Below are positions 7,245 to 14,911 of a stretch of 26,670 nucleotides of DNA, in pieces. Position 1 is the stretch's first letter, and every line of letters starts with the position of its first letter. Made by a program: the position numbers and the translations under genes. Under the pieces are notes generated by a model, which saw only the letters and a program-made list of their open reading frames with translations, ran no database searches and had not been told where the DNA came from. This DNA is from CAYMND01 sp964465065 (GTDB lineage Bacteria; Acidobacteriota; Aminicenantia; UBA2199): the NCBI GenBank assembly GCA_964465065.1, contig CAYXHZ010000044.1, positions 1 to 26,670 of the forward strand, written 5' to 3'.

Positions 7245-9900
7245 ATCCGAACCAACCGTTGCGGACACCGAGTTTGGCCAGTTCGACGACCGGAATGATG
7301 GTCAGGGCGGCCGGCACGACGACCAGCCAATCCTGTACCGTCAGGGCGAAGGTGCCGAACGGCCGGTGCATGAAGGACAGGTAGATGATGCCGTTCATCA
7401 GGCTCAATTCCCAGACCATGGCCAGGTTGAGCCATTTGTTGGCGAAGGGCCGACGGTGAATCGGGTTCAGACCGGTGCGGAAGATGAACGCCTTGCAGAA
7501 TTCGATCAGGATCAAGGTGACGAAGGTCATGGTCATGGCTTCGTCGATCGTCCGGCCGGACATGCGGGCCCATTGGAACAGAGCGAGGTTGACAAAGGTC
7601 GACCATAGGCCGCCGGTCAGCATCAGCAGGGTCAAGGCCGGGGTGAAGATTCCCTTGCGGGGATCGTTCGGTTTTTTGCGCATGATGCTCGCACTGGGCG
7701 GGTCCACCGACAAAGCCAGGGCGGGCAGACCGTCGGTGGCCAGGTTGACGTAGAGAATCTGGGTGGCCGAGAGCGGCAGCGGCATGCCCAGCAGCGAGGC
7801 CCCGGCCATCAGACCGATCTCACCCATGTTGGCCGACAGCAGGTAGCCCAGGTATTTTTTGATGTTTTCGAAAATACCCCGGCCCTCTTCGACAGCGGCC
7901 ACGATGGAGGCGAAATTGTCGTCGGTCAACATCATCTCCGAGGCCTCCTTGGTCACATCGGTGCCGGTGACGCCCATGGAAATGCCGATGTTGGCCTTTT
8001 TCAGAGCCGGGGCGTCGTTGACGCCGTCACCGGTCATGGCCACGATGTGTCCGTTGTGCTGCAGGGCCTGAACGATGCGCAGCTTGTGCTCGGGGGCCAC
8101 CCGGGCGAAGACCTGGATGGCGTCGATTTCCTGCCGCAAAGTCTCGTCGCTCATCGCTTGCAGATCCGTTCCGACGACCACCCGGCCGTCGGTCAGGATG
8201 CCCAGCTCGCGAGCGATGGCCCGGGCGGTGATCGGGTGATCGCCGGTGATCATCACCGGCCGGATACCGGCCCCCAGGCACTTGCGGACCGCCTCTTCGG
8301 CCTCGATCCGGGGCGGATCGATCATGCCCATCAGACCGAGAAAGGTTGTCCTGCTGCCGGCGTCACGCAGCGAGGTGTCGGGTTTGCAGGCGATGGCCAG
8401 AACCCGCAAGGCCTTTTCAGCCATACGGCCGGCCTGGTCCAGTATCTGGCTGCGTCCGATCGGATCCAGAGGCACGATCCCGGCATCGGTCCGCTCGAAG
8501 GCGCAGTCGGCCAGCACCACTTCCGGCGCACCTTTGATGAAAGCCAGGTTCCGCTCGCCGTCGGCGTGCAGAGTGATCATCCGTTTCGTTTCCGAAGAGA
8601 AGGGTTGTTCGTCGATACGCGGCAGGCGGGCGTCCAGCAGCCCGGCGTCGATTCCGGCCTTCAGGGCGACGACCCGCAACGCGCCTTCGGTCGGGTCCCC
8701 TTTGATAGCCCACTGGCCGTCCCCGTCCTGAATCAACCGGGAATCGTTGCACTGCAGGGCACCCTCCAGAAGTGCCGGCAACATGGCCGGAACGGCTTGC
8801 CCGGCAGTGACCGGGCGGATGTCTCCCTGCGGGATATAGCCGGTACCTTCGACTTCCAGGCAGGTCCGCGACACATAGATCGACCGGACCGTCATCTCGT
8901 CGCGGGTCAGGGTCCCGGTCTTGTCCGAGCAGATGACAGTGGTACTGCCCAAGGTCTCGACGGCCGGCAGGTGACGCATCAGGGCATGGCGCTTGACCAT
9001 ACGTTTGACGCCCAGAGCCAGGGAGATGGTGACCACGGCCGGCAGGGCCTCGGGAACCACGGCCACGGCCAAGGCGATGGCGAATATCAGCATCTCGATG
9101 AACTCCTGCCCCCGCAGCAACCCCAGCACCATGATGACCAAAACAATGACGAAGGCCGCCCGGGCCAGTACGCTGCCGACACGATCCAGATTGCGCTGCA
9201 ACGGAGTCCTTTCCGTTTCCACCTGCTGCAGCATGCTGGCGATCTTGCCGAATTCGCTGTCCATGCCGGTGGCCACAGCCACGGCCCGACCGCGGCCGTA
9301 GCAGACCGAGGTGCCGGCGAAGACCATGTTGCGGCGGTCTCCCAGCGCGGCATCGGCTTCAAGAACCAGGGACTGGTCCTTCTCGGAAGGCAGGGATTCG
9401 CCGGTCAGCGATGCCTCCTCGGTCTGCAGGTTGACGGCCTCGATCAGGCGGGCGTCGGCCGGGATGCGGTCCCCGGCCGCCAACAGAAACAGGTCTCCGG
9501 GCACCACATCGGCGCTGGCGATCAGCCGCTCCTGACCGTCCCGGATCACCTTGGCCGTCGGTGCGGCCATCTTCTTGAGCGCCTCGATAGCCTTTTCGGC
9601 CCGGTACTCCTGGATAAAGCCGAGCAGGACCGCAAACAGAACGATAACGGCGATGGTAATCGCCTCGACGATATGACCGAGAAAGGTGGAAATCGCGGTC
9701 GCCAGCAGCAAAATGACGATCAAAACGTTCTGGAACTGCTCCAGCAGCAACCGCCAGGGACTGATTTTCCGTTTGGCCTGCAACTGATTCGGGCCAAAGG
9801 TCAGCAGCCTTTTCCGGGCCTCAGCGGAACTCAGACCCTGCGCCGAACAATCCAATTCCAGTAAAATCTCTTTTAGGGGGCGGGTAAATGCTTGGTCCAT
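7231..9900 (-). CDS. P2-type (SERCA/PMR1-like) Ca2+-transporting ATPase
   Basis: The 889-residue pump is full length. It shows TGES (actuator), DKTGT with phosphorylated D326, MITGDHPITA, and TGDGVNDAPALKKA. The Ca2+ ligands of SERCA appear kept: the M4 glutamate in VVPEALP, Asn and Glu in M5 (ANMGEIG), Asn, Thr and Asp in M6 (NLATDGLPALAL), and Glu in M8 (LIEFCKAF). Both calcium sites therefore look complete, and export of Ca2+ from the cytoplasm is the likely job, with Mn2+ possible. I start at ATG 9900 (MDQAFTRP) because GAGGTG lies just upstream; the ATG at 9936 has a poorer site. It diverges from a CorA-like gene and converges on the MerR-like gene. Confidence 0.93.
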   Translation of the reverse strand: MDQAFTRPLKEILLELDCSAQGLSSAEARKRLLTFGPNQLQAKRKISPWRLLLEQFQNVLIVILLLATAISTFLGHIVEAITIAVIVLFAVLLGFIQEYRAEKAIEALKKMAAPTAKVIRDGQERLIASADVVPGDLFLLAAGDRIPADARLIEAVNLQTEEASLTGESLPSEKDQSLVLEADAALGDRRNMVFAGTSVCYGRGRAVAVATGMDSEFGKIASMLQQVETERTPLQRNLDRVGSVLARAAFVIVLVIMVLGLLRGQEFIEMLIFAIALAVAVVPEALPAVVTISLALGVKRMVKRHALMRHLPAVETLGSTTVICSDKTGTLTRDEMTVRSIYVSRTCLEVEGTGYIPQGDIRPVTAGQAVPAMLPALLEGALQCNDSRLIQDGDGQWAIKGDPTEGALRVVALKAGIDAGLLDARLPRIDEQPFSSETKRMITLHADGERNLAFIKGAPEVVLADCAFERTDAGIVPLDPIGRSQILDQAGRMAEKALRVLAIACKPDTSLRDAGSRTTFLGLMGMIDPPRIEAEEAVRKCLGAGIRPVMITGDHPITARAIARELGILTDGRVVVGTDLQAMSDETLRQEIDAIQVFARVAPEHKLRIVQALQHNGHIVAMTGDGVNDAPALKKANIGISMGVTGTDVTKEASEMMLTDDNFASIVAAVEEGRGIFENIKKYLGYLLSANMGEIGLMAGASLLGMPLPLSATQILYVNLATDGLPALALSVDPPSASIMRKKPNDPRKGIFTPALTLLMLTGGLWSTFVNLALFQWARMSGRTIDEAMTMTFVTLILIEFCKAFIFRTGLNPIHRRPFANKWLNLAMVWELSLMNGIIYLSFMHRPFGTFALTVQDWLVVVPAALTIIPVVELAKLGVRNGWFGFKAA

Positions 9901-9950
9901 ATTCACCTCGCTGCGAACGTGTTGAGGCAAACCCATCTTCCGATGCTCTC

Positions 9951-9979
9951 AATATAGACCGGCACGGAAAATTAAGCAA
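9951..9979 (-). promoter_or_regulatory. Promoter of the Ca2+ ATPase gene
   Basis: On the minus strand TTGCTT (9979-9974), a 17-base spacer and TATATT (9956-9951). The predicted start is near 9944 and gives a leader of about 43 bases. Confidence 0.6.
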
Positions 9980-9986
9980 ATCGGCT

Positions 9987-10016
9987 TTGACTTGTCCCGA
10001 TCGATGTGGCAAAATA
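9987..10016 (+). promoter_or_regulatory. Promoter of the second CorA-like gene
   Basis: TTGACT (9987-9992), an 18-base spacer and AAAATA (10011-10016), or CAAAAT with 17. Its -35 is only eight bases from the -35 of the divergent ATPase promoter, so one bound protein could control both. Confidence 0.55.
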
Positions 10017-10050
10017 CGCCGACCGCAATCCAAGTTGACGCGAGGTTTCC

Positions 10051-10965
10051 ATGGTGAAAAACTACGCGATTTCCGATGGCAGGGTTCAAGCCTGCACCGA
10101 TCCGAACGGGCCGATTCAGTTGGTGGTCAATCCCAGTGACGAGGAAAAACGCTACCTCATCGACCAGCTGCAGATCGACGAACACACCCTGAGTTCGGCC
10201 ATGGATCCCGACGAACTGGCCCGGCTGGAATTCGAGCCCGAGCACATGGCCCTGATCTTCAAGCGCCCCAAGAACTACATGGCCAGCGACCATTTCCTGT
10301 TCAAGGTGCAGTCGATGGGCCTGTTTCTGTTCAAGAACCGTCTGGTCATCCTGCTGTCCGAGGATATTCCCTTCTTTGAGGGGAAAAACGCCGCCAACAC
10401 CCACAGCCTGCTCGATGTCCTGCTCAAACTCCTCTACCGCAGCATCTTCCATTTCTTCGAGCACCTCAAAATAATCAACCAGATTTCCGACTCCCTGGAA
10501 CGCAAGATCAACACGGCCATGGAGAACAAATACCTGCTCAACCTGTTCATCCTGGAGAAAAGCCTGGTCTATTACCTAAACGCCATCAACTCCAACGCCA
10601 TGGTCATCGAACGCATCAAGCTCAACGCCGTTAAACTGGGTATCAGCGGTGAAACGATGGAACTGCTGGACGATATCGTCATCGAGAACAACCAGTGTTT
10701 CAAACAGGCCGAGATCTACTCCAACATTCTGACCGGACTGATGGACGCCCGCGGTTCGATCGTCGGCAACAACCTGAACGTGCTGATGAAGACCCTCAAC
10801 ATCATCACCATCGGCATCATGGTGCCGACCTTCGTGGTCAGCGCCTTCTCGATGAACGTCCGCATCCCGCTGTCGGACAACCCGCTGGCCTTCTGGATGA
10901 TCATGGGCTTCGCCGGACTGTCGGTGCTCGGTTTTCTGCTGCTGTGGCGGCTCAAGAAGTGGTGA
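10051..10965 (+). CDS. CorA-like divalent cation transporter with SMN in place of GMN
   Basis: The 304-residue protein has the CorA layout: a short N-terminal alpha/beta domain, long stalk helices rich in charged residues (LLDDIVIENNQCFKQAEIYSNILTGLMDARGS) and two C-terminal membrane helices. The conserved Asn-Asn-Leu-Asn segment (NNLNVLMKTLNIITI) leads into the first membrane helix. The hallmark GMN reads S267-M268-N269 (VSAFSMNVRIPL). In characterised CorA proteins, changes in GMN often harm Mg2+ transport, though natural variants exist in the wider CorA/ZntB superfamily. The ion may thus differ from that of the first CorA. GAGG is seven bases upstream of the ATG. The gene stands alone and diverges from the Ca2+ ATPase. 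Confidence 0.88.
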   Translation: MVKNYAISDGRVQACTDPNGPIQLVVNPSDEEKRYLIDQLQIDEHTLSSAMDPDELARLEFEPEHMALIFKRPKNYMASDHFLFKVQSMGLFLFKNRLVILLSEDIPFFEGKNAANTHSLLDVLLKLLYRSIFHFFEHLKIINQISDSLERKINTAMENKYLLNLFILEKSLVYYLNAINSNAMVIERIKLNAVKLGISGETMELLDDIVIENNQCFKQAEIYSNILTGLMDARGSIVGNNLNVLMKTLNIITIGIMVPTFVVSAFSMNVRIPLSDNPLAFWMIMGFAGLSVLGFLLLWRLKKW

Positions 10966-11001
10966 AAACCGGAATCGCCTGATGTTTTTCCATGGAGACC
11001 T

Positions 11002-11031
11002 TGCATTCTGCCGCTCATATACCGGACAATA
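11002..11031 (+). promoter_or_regulatory. Candidate promoter of the twin NTF2-like gene
   Basis: TTGCAT (11002-11007), an 18-base spacer and GACAAT (11026-11031), 44 bases before the ATG at 11076. Both hexamers are imperfect. Confidence 0.35.
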
Positions 11032-11075
11032 CCAGCAGATACCCATGAGCCCATCAACGAATCGGGAGAAACGAC

Positions 11076-11942
11076 ATGCGCTTTCAGACGCTTCACCGCT
11101 CAGTCTGGACGCTGTGCCTGCTGGCGGTTTTATCCATGAATATCGGATCTGAAGACCTCGTCCGCAAAGCGGCCGACGAAGTGATCGCCCGCGAACTGGC
11201 CTTTTCGGCCCGGGCCCAGCAGATCAATCCCAGAGACGCCTTTCTGGAGTTCTTCGCCGCCGACGCGCTGATGTTCCGACCGGGACCGGTTTCGGCCCGG
11301 ACGCGGCTGCAGAGCAGTCAGGCCTGGGCCGTCAACATCCAGTGGTGGCCGATCGAAGTGGCCGTGTCCGCCGACGGATGCCTGGCCTATTCCACCGGCC
11401 CCGCCGAATACCGCCGCGATTCGGCTTCCCCCCTACCCGACAGCGTCGGCAGCTATTTTTCGATCTGGCGGAAAAACAGCGCCGGCGTCTGGGAAGTAGC
11501 CGCCGATCTGGGCATCGACACGCCCGGTTTGTTCGCCGGCCGCCAGGATCCGGTCCGCTACCGCCTGCCGCCGTCGGGCAACAGAAAGCCGGATCACAGC
11601 AGCCGCATAACGGTAGTTGACGAAAATTTCGCCCGCTCCGCCGCCACCGATCTGGCAGCCGCCCTGGTCCGACTGGCCAGCCCGGATTACCGTCTGCTCC
11701 TGCCCGACCAGATGCCCCTCATCGGTTTTGATTCCGCCCGAACCCGGCTCCAGCCCGGGTCCTGCGCCTGGACCAGCCAGGGCGAGATCGTCGCCGCCTC
11801 GGGAGATTTCGGAGTCAGCTACGGCAGCGGTCAGGGCGGCTACGCCAGCGGCCCCTTCGGCTTCCTGCGTGTCTGGCAACAAGACGAACAGGGTCAGTGG
11901 CGCATCCTGGCCGAGGTGATCAACCTCGGACCGGCAAGCTGA
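11076..11942 (+). CDS. Exported protein with two NTF2/SnoaL-like (DUF4440-type) domains
   Basis: The 288-residue protein begins with a plausible signal peptide (VWTLCLLAVLSMNIGS). Two similar halves follow. Residues about 25-150 start with ADEVIARELAFSARAQQ, continue with FLEFFAADALMF and end in YFSIWRKNSAGVWEVAADLGI. Residues about 180-285 start with ENFARSAATDLAAAL and end in FLRVWQQDEQGQWRILAEVI. The helix followed by curved strands ending in a xW+hhxD/E strand is the NTF2-like fold (SnoaL, DUF4440). Such domains bind small hydrophobic ligands or act as small enzymes; no catalytic residues can be assigned. GGGAGA lies seven bases before the ATG. The membrane protein gene starts eight bases after its stop. 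Confidence 0.7.
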   Translation: MRFQTLHRSVWTLCLLAVLSMNIGSEDLVRKAADEVIARELAFSARAQQINPRDAFLEFFAADALMFRPGPVSARTRLQSSQAWAVNIQWWPIEVAVSADGCLAYSTGPAEYRRDSASPLPDSVGSYFSIWRKNSAGVWEVAADLGIDTPGLFAGRQDPVRYRLPPSGNRKPDHSSRITVVDENFARSAATDLAAALVRLASPDYRLLLPDQMPLIGFDSARTRLQPGSCAWTSQGEIVAASGDFGVSYGSGQGGYASGPFGFLRVWQQDEQGQWRILAEVINLGPAS

Positions 11943-11949
11943 GTAAATC

Positions 11950-12477
11950 GTGGCCGATTCACCCCGATCCGCCGGACAAACCGTACCCGGCATGCGCGCC
12001 TTGCTGCTCGGTTTTCTTCTTTCGCCAGCCCTGCAGGCCGATAACCAGGCCGGAACGGCCTACCTGGTGCTGTTCTGGCCGGCGGCGACCTTGTGCATCC
12101 TGTTGCTGGCCAGCCTGACCGTGTACAACCTTCGCAGTCTGTACCGGAAACAATACCGGCGCGGATCGCTCGCCGCCGCCGTCTGCACCCTGCTCGTCGC
12201 AGCCACCGCCATGTCCGTTTTCCCCCTGTTTCTGCACGGCAACCCGTTCCCCAGCCTGGCCCGGAAAACCATCATCCCTCTGGCGATCGCATCCGGACTG
12301 ACCGTTCCCTGGGCCCTGTGGCTGATGATCCGATGCATCGAGGCAAACCGCCGCATTGACAGGAGAACCGAGGCCCCAACCCAAGGCGGCCGCAGCGAAT
12401 CCCGCTCAGGTGCGGGAAGCGGAATGGCGGCGGCGGCGAATGAGACGGTCCAGCAGTCCGACCGCCCCGAAGCATAA
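11950..12477 (+). CDS. Small membrane protein of unknown function
   Basis: I do not recognise a family. The frame opens with GTG at 11950, eight bases after the upstream stop; ATG 11992 (MRALLLGFLLSP) is an alternative giving a signal-like N-terminus. Neither has a convincing Shine-Dalgarno site. Up to 175 residues contain three likely membrane helices (YLVLFWPAATLCILLLASLTV, then SLAAAVCTLLVAATAMSVF, then IIPLAIASGLTVPWALWLMI), with a basic loop RKQYRRGS. The 35-residue hydrophilic tail is encoded opposite the last 72 bases of the anti-sigma gene, so its composition may be constrained by the other strand. Placement suggests co-expression with the twin NTF2-like protein. Confidence 0.6.
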   Translation: MADSPRSAGQTVPGMRALLLGFLLSPALQADNQAGTAYLVLFWPAATLCILLLASLTVYNLRSLYRKQYRRGSLAAAVCTLLVAATAMSVFPLFLHGNPFPSLARKTIIPLAIASGLTVPWALWLMIRCIEANRRIDRRTEAPTQGGRSESRSGAGSGMAAAANETVQQSDRPEA

Positions 12478-12918
12478 CGGAACGGTCAGCAGCAGGCGGA
12501 GCGTATCGGCAGATATAAAGCCGAAGGCCTGCCGGCCGTACTCCAATTGGCTGGCGAACGAACCGACCAGTTTGCCCAGACTGCCGCCCAGGTTGTTGAA
12601 CAGACCGTAAAAAGACTGCAGGCCGATCAGCAGGCCGACCGTCATCATGCCCAAACCCAGCCAGAGAATGGCGGGGCCGGCGCCTTGCCTGGCCTGCCCG
12701 GCCCGAGGCAGGTTTGCCAGCACCTGCAGTGAAAAATCAGCCGGCAGCTCAGGCAGCGGCAACCCGGCCAGCTGCGGGTACAGTGCTCGGTATTCGTCCA
12801 GCACAGCGGCGCAAGCCGGGCAGGAGCGGAGGTGATCCGCCTCCGCCGGCGACCAGGGCACAGCCAGACGGTCGAGCACCTCGAGCATACGTTCTTCACT
12901 GATATGTGGCTGGTTCAT
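12406..12918 (-). CDS. Anti-sigma factor with zinc-binding (ZAS-like) domain
   Basis: The 170-residue protein begins with a ZAS-type zinc motif, H29-x3-C33-x2-C36 (HLRSCPAC), after a helical segment. This is the fold that clamps ECF sigma factors. A linker leads to one membrane helix (AILWLGLGMMTVGLLIGLQSF) and a second hydrophobic segment near the C-terminus (LRLLLTVPLCFGAVGLLDRL) followed by RRRR. It is therefore likely to be a membrane-anchored inhibitor of the sigma factor encoded just upstream. The ATG overlaps the sigma stop by four bases (ATGA), matching sigma/anti-sigma stoichiometric coupling. The released signal is unknown. Its 3' end overlaps a convergent membrane-protein gene by 72 bases. 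Confidence 0.88.
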   Translation of the reverse strand: MNQPHISEERMLEVLDRLAVPWSPAEADHLRSCPACAAVLDEYRALYPQLAGLPLPELPADFSLQVLANLPRAGQARQGAGPAILWLGLGMMTVGLLIGLQSFYGLFNNLGGSLGKLVGSFASQLEYGRQAFGFISADTLRLLLTVPLCFGAVGLLDRLIRRRRHSASRT

Positions 12919-13532
12919 GATACCTCCCTGGCGACGCCCAGGTCGCCGAGGCGCTGACGCAACTTCTGCCGGGCCCGGAAAAGATGGCTCTTGACACTGG
13001 AAACTGGCAGTTCCAGAACCCGGGCGATGGACTCGTAATCCATACCCTGCTGATGGAACAGGGAGAGCATGACCCGGTCCGCTTCCGGCAGGACGGCCAG
13101 CTCCTGTTCCAGTCTCCGGTTGCGTTCGTCGGCCTGGTACCGTTGCTCCGGGGACGGCTGCTTGCCGGATAGCGCCTCCACGCCGGCGGCGCCGGTCGGA
13201 AGTTCGGAAAACGACGGCAGACGCTGGCGCTTGATGTGGTTGAGGGCGGTGTTACGGGCGATACGGCCGATCCAGGTGGAAAATTCGGATTCGGCACGAA
13301 AATCGCCGAGATGTTCGTAAACCTTGAGAAAGACATCCTGGCAAAGATCGAGGGCGTCCTCACGCTGCGGCACGATGCGGAACACGATCATGGCCACCAG
13401 GCGTTGATACCGTTCGATCAGTGCCTGGAAGGCCTGCCGGTCCCCGGCCCTGGACCGCTCGATCAGTTCGGCTGTGGCAGGCGGGCTTGGCGTGTTTTTA
13501 TCCAAAACGAACAACCGTCCTTTAATTTTCAT
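12915..13532 (-). CDS. ECF (extracytoplasmic function) RNA polymerase sigma factor
   Basis: Region 2 is clear (AFQALIERYQRLVAMIVFRI, then ALDLCQDVFLKVYEHL, then FSTWIGRIARNTALNHIKR), as is region 4 (LPEADRVMLSLFHQQGMDYESIARVLELPVSSVKSHLFRARQKLRQRL). A linker of about 35 residues joins them, and there is no region 1.1 or 3, which is the ECF layout. It is coupled by ATGA to a ZAS anti-sigma gene. The start is uncertain: ATG 13532 (MKIKGRLF) has no Shine-Dalgarno site but a TATACC hexamer about five bases upstream, so a leaderless message is possible; TTG codons at 13550 and 13505 are alternatives. No target promoter motif can be proposed from this window alone. Confidence 0.92.
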   Translation of the reverse strand: MKIKGRLFVLDKNTPSPPATAELIERSRAGDRQAFQALIERYQRLVAMIVFRIVPQREDALDLCQDVFLKVYEHLGDFRAESEFSTWIGRIARNTALNHIKRQRLPSFSELPTGAAGVEALSGKQPSPEQRYQADERNRRLEQELAVLPEADRVMLSLFHQQGMDYESIARVLELPVSSVKSHLFRARQKLRQRLGDLGVAREVS

Positions 13533-13577
13533 GATCGGTATAACCGACAATGAAAAGTAGTAAAAGTTGCCGACACC

Positions 13578-13610
13578 AAAAAAAACAGGGCCGGTCCTCA
13601 GAGACCTTTC
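13578..13610 (-). terminator. Weak candidate terminator after the antiporter gene
   Basis: Beginning about 12 bases after the antiporter stop, the minus strand has eight consecutive T residues. A short GGTC/GACC stem precedes them, but it overlaps the stop codon and is separated from the T-run by seven bases. It is weaker than a classical intrinsic terminator, so read-through into the sigma gene is plausible. Confidence 0.3.
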
Positions 13611-14911
13611 TTCTGCATCATCTCGCGGTTACGGGCCGGAGTCTGGTTCCACAGAGTCAACATCAGGACCGCGCCGATCACCGAGAACGGAATGATCAGG
13701 TAGACCCAAACACCCCAGCCGAAACGGTCCAGGAAGTACCCCATGCCAAAACCGGTCAAACCGCTGGCCAGATACTGCACGCCATCCAGCAAGCCGGTGA
13801 CCGTGGCCGCGCCCTTTGTGCCGCCGAAGTCCATCGACGCCGTACCTGACAGCATACCGTGCACCCCGAAGATCCACATGCAGCAGATGCCGATCATGGA
13901 GGCGGCGATCCAGGGCACGGCGACGCTGCCCAGAATGAACAGCGCGACGATCTGGCCGATGTAGAAAATGAAGGCCACCGGGGGGCGCCGCGATTGGAAC
14001 AGACGGTCGGACATGTAGCCGCACAAGAGGCCGCCGATGATACCGCCGGCGGTGATGCCCAGGGAAGCCACTTCATGCAGACCGGATCCGGGAGCGATGC
14101 CGTGTATTTCCTTGAGGAAGGGCGTGAACCAGAGCATCAGACCCTGACGCACGAAACCGGTGCAGAACTCGGCCACCATCAGGGTGATGATCACCGGGTT
14201 GTTGAAAGCGCGTTTGAGCACGTAGAAGAAATCGATCTTGACGTCGTCGCTCAGGTGGGAAGTGGCGTCGTCGGTGTTGATCTTGGGGAATCCGGCTTGT
14301 TCCGGCCTGTCCTTGACCAGAAAGTAGTCGACCAGGACCATGATCAGGATCAGCGCCGAGGGCACGATGAACACCCAGACCCAACCGAAGTGGGCCAGGA
14401 TCCAGCCGCCGAAGCCCATGGCCAGAAAGTAGCCGCTGGAGATCATGATGCCGAAGATACCGCCGAACACGCCGCGCTCCTTGACGTGGAACCAGGGGGC
14501 GTTGACCTTGACCACCGACAGGGCGCCGAAACTCTGGAAGTACTGGTTGACGGCGTACAGCAGCGACATGCCGACCACGATCCTGGTCTGCCAGCCGGCC
14601 AGAAACAGGGCGCCGATGACCAGGTTGAACAGAGCGGTGCCGATCCCGCCGAAGATGATCGCCTTCTTGCCGCCGAAGCGATCGGCCAAGGGGCCGTTGA
14701 ATATGACGCTCAGGGCATAGGTCCAGAAGCCGGCGGTGGCGATGGTGCCGAATTCGGCCTTGGACAAATCGAAGGTCTTCATGATATCGCTGGAGGCGAC
14801 GTTGAGGTTGTAGCGTCCCATGTAATAGGTGGCATAGGTCAGTCCCAGCGGGAACCAGTTCTGGAAACGCCGGCGCCGGTACTCCGGCGAATGGTTCATC
14901 GGGTTGCTCAT
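13598..14911 (-). CDS. MFS organophosphate:phosphate antiporter (GlpT/UhpT family)
   Basis: The 437-residue protein has about 12 membrane helices and the organophosphate:Pi antiporter pattern. The arginine in helix 1 (TYATYYMGRYNLNVA) aligns with GlpT Arg45, and the one in FVRQGLMLWFTPFLKE aligns with GlpT Arg269. These two bind phosphate in GlpT, so exchange of a phosphate ester for phosphate is likely. The loop signature GPLADRFGGKKAI is present. The exact substrate is not visible. I start at ATG 14911, which overlaps the stop of the upstream P-loop NTPase (AAATGA); the longer frame to 14938 would run into that gene. Coupled expression implies the two proteins work in one pathway. Confidence 0.88.
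   Translation of the reverse strand: MSNPMNHSPEYRRRRFQNWFPLGLTYATYYMGRYNLNVASSDIMKTFDLSKAEFGTIATAGFWTYALSVIFNGPLADRFGGKKAIIFGGIGTALFNLVIGALFLAGWQTRIVVGMSLLYAVNQYFQSFGALSVVKVNAPWFHVKERGVFGGIFGIMISSGYFLAMGFGGWILAHFGWVWVFIVPSALILIMVLVDYFLVKDRPEQAGFPKINTDDATSHLSDDVKIDFFYVLKRAFNNPVIITLMVAEFCTGFVRQGLMLWFTPFLKEIHGIAPGSGLHEVASLGITAGGIIGGLLCGYMSDRLFQSRRPPVAFIFYIGQIVALFILGSVAVPWIAASMIGICCMWIFGVHGMLSGTASMDFGGTKGAATVTGLLDGVQYLASGLTGFGMGYFLDRFGWGVWVYLIIPFSVIGAVLMLTLWNQTPARNREMMQKKGL

Noticed and set aside
8047..9864. 605-residue open frame opposite the Ca2+ ATPase
   Set aside because: Its residues (runs of His, Gly, Asp, Gln) mirror the codons of the conserved ATPase motifs on the other strand; there is no start signal.
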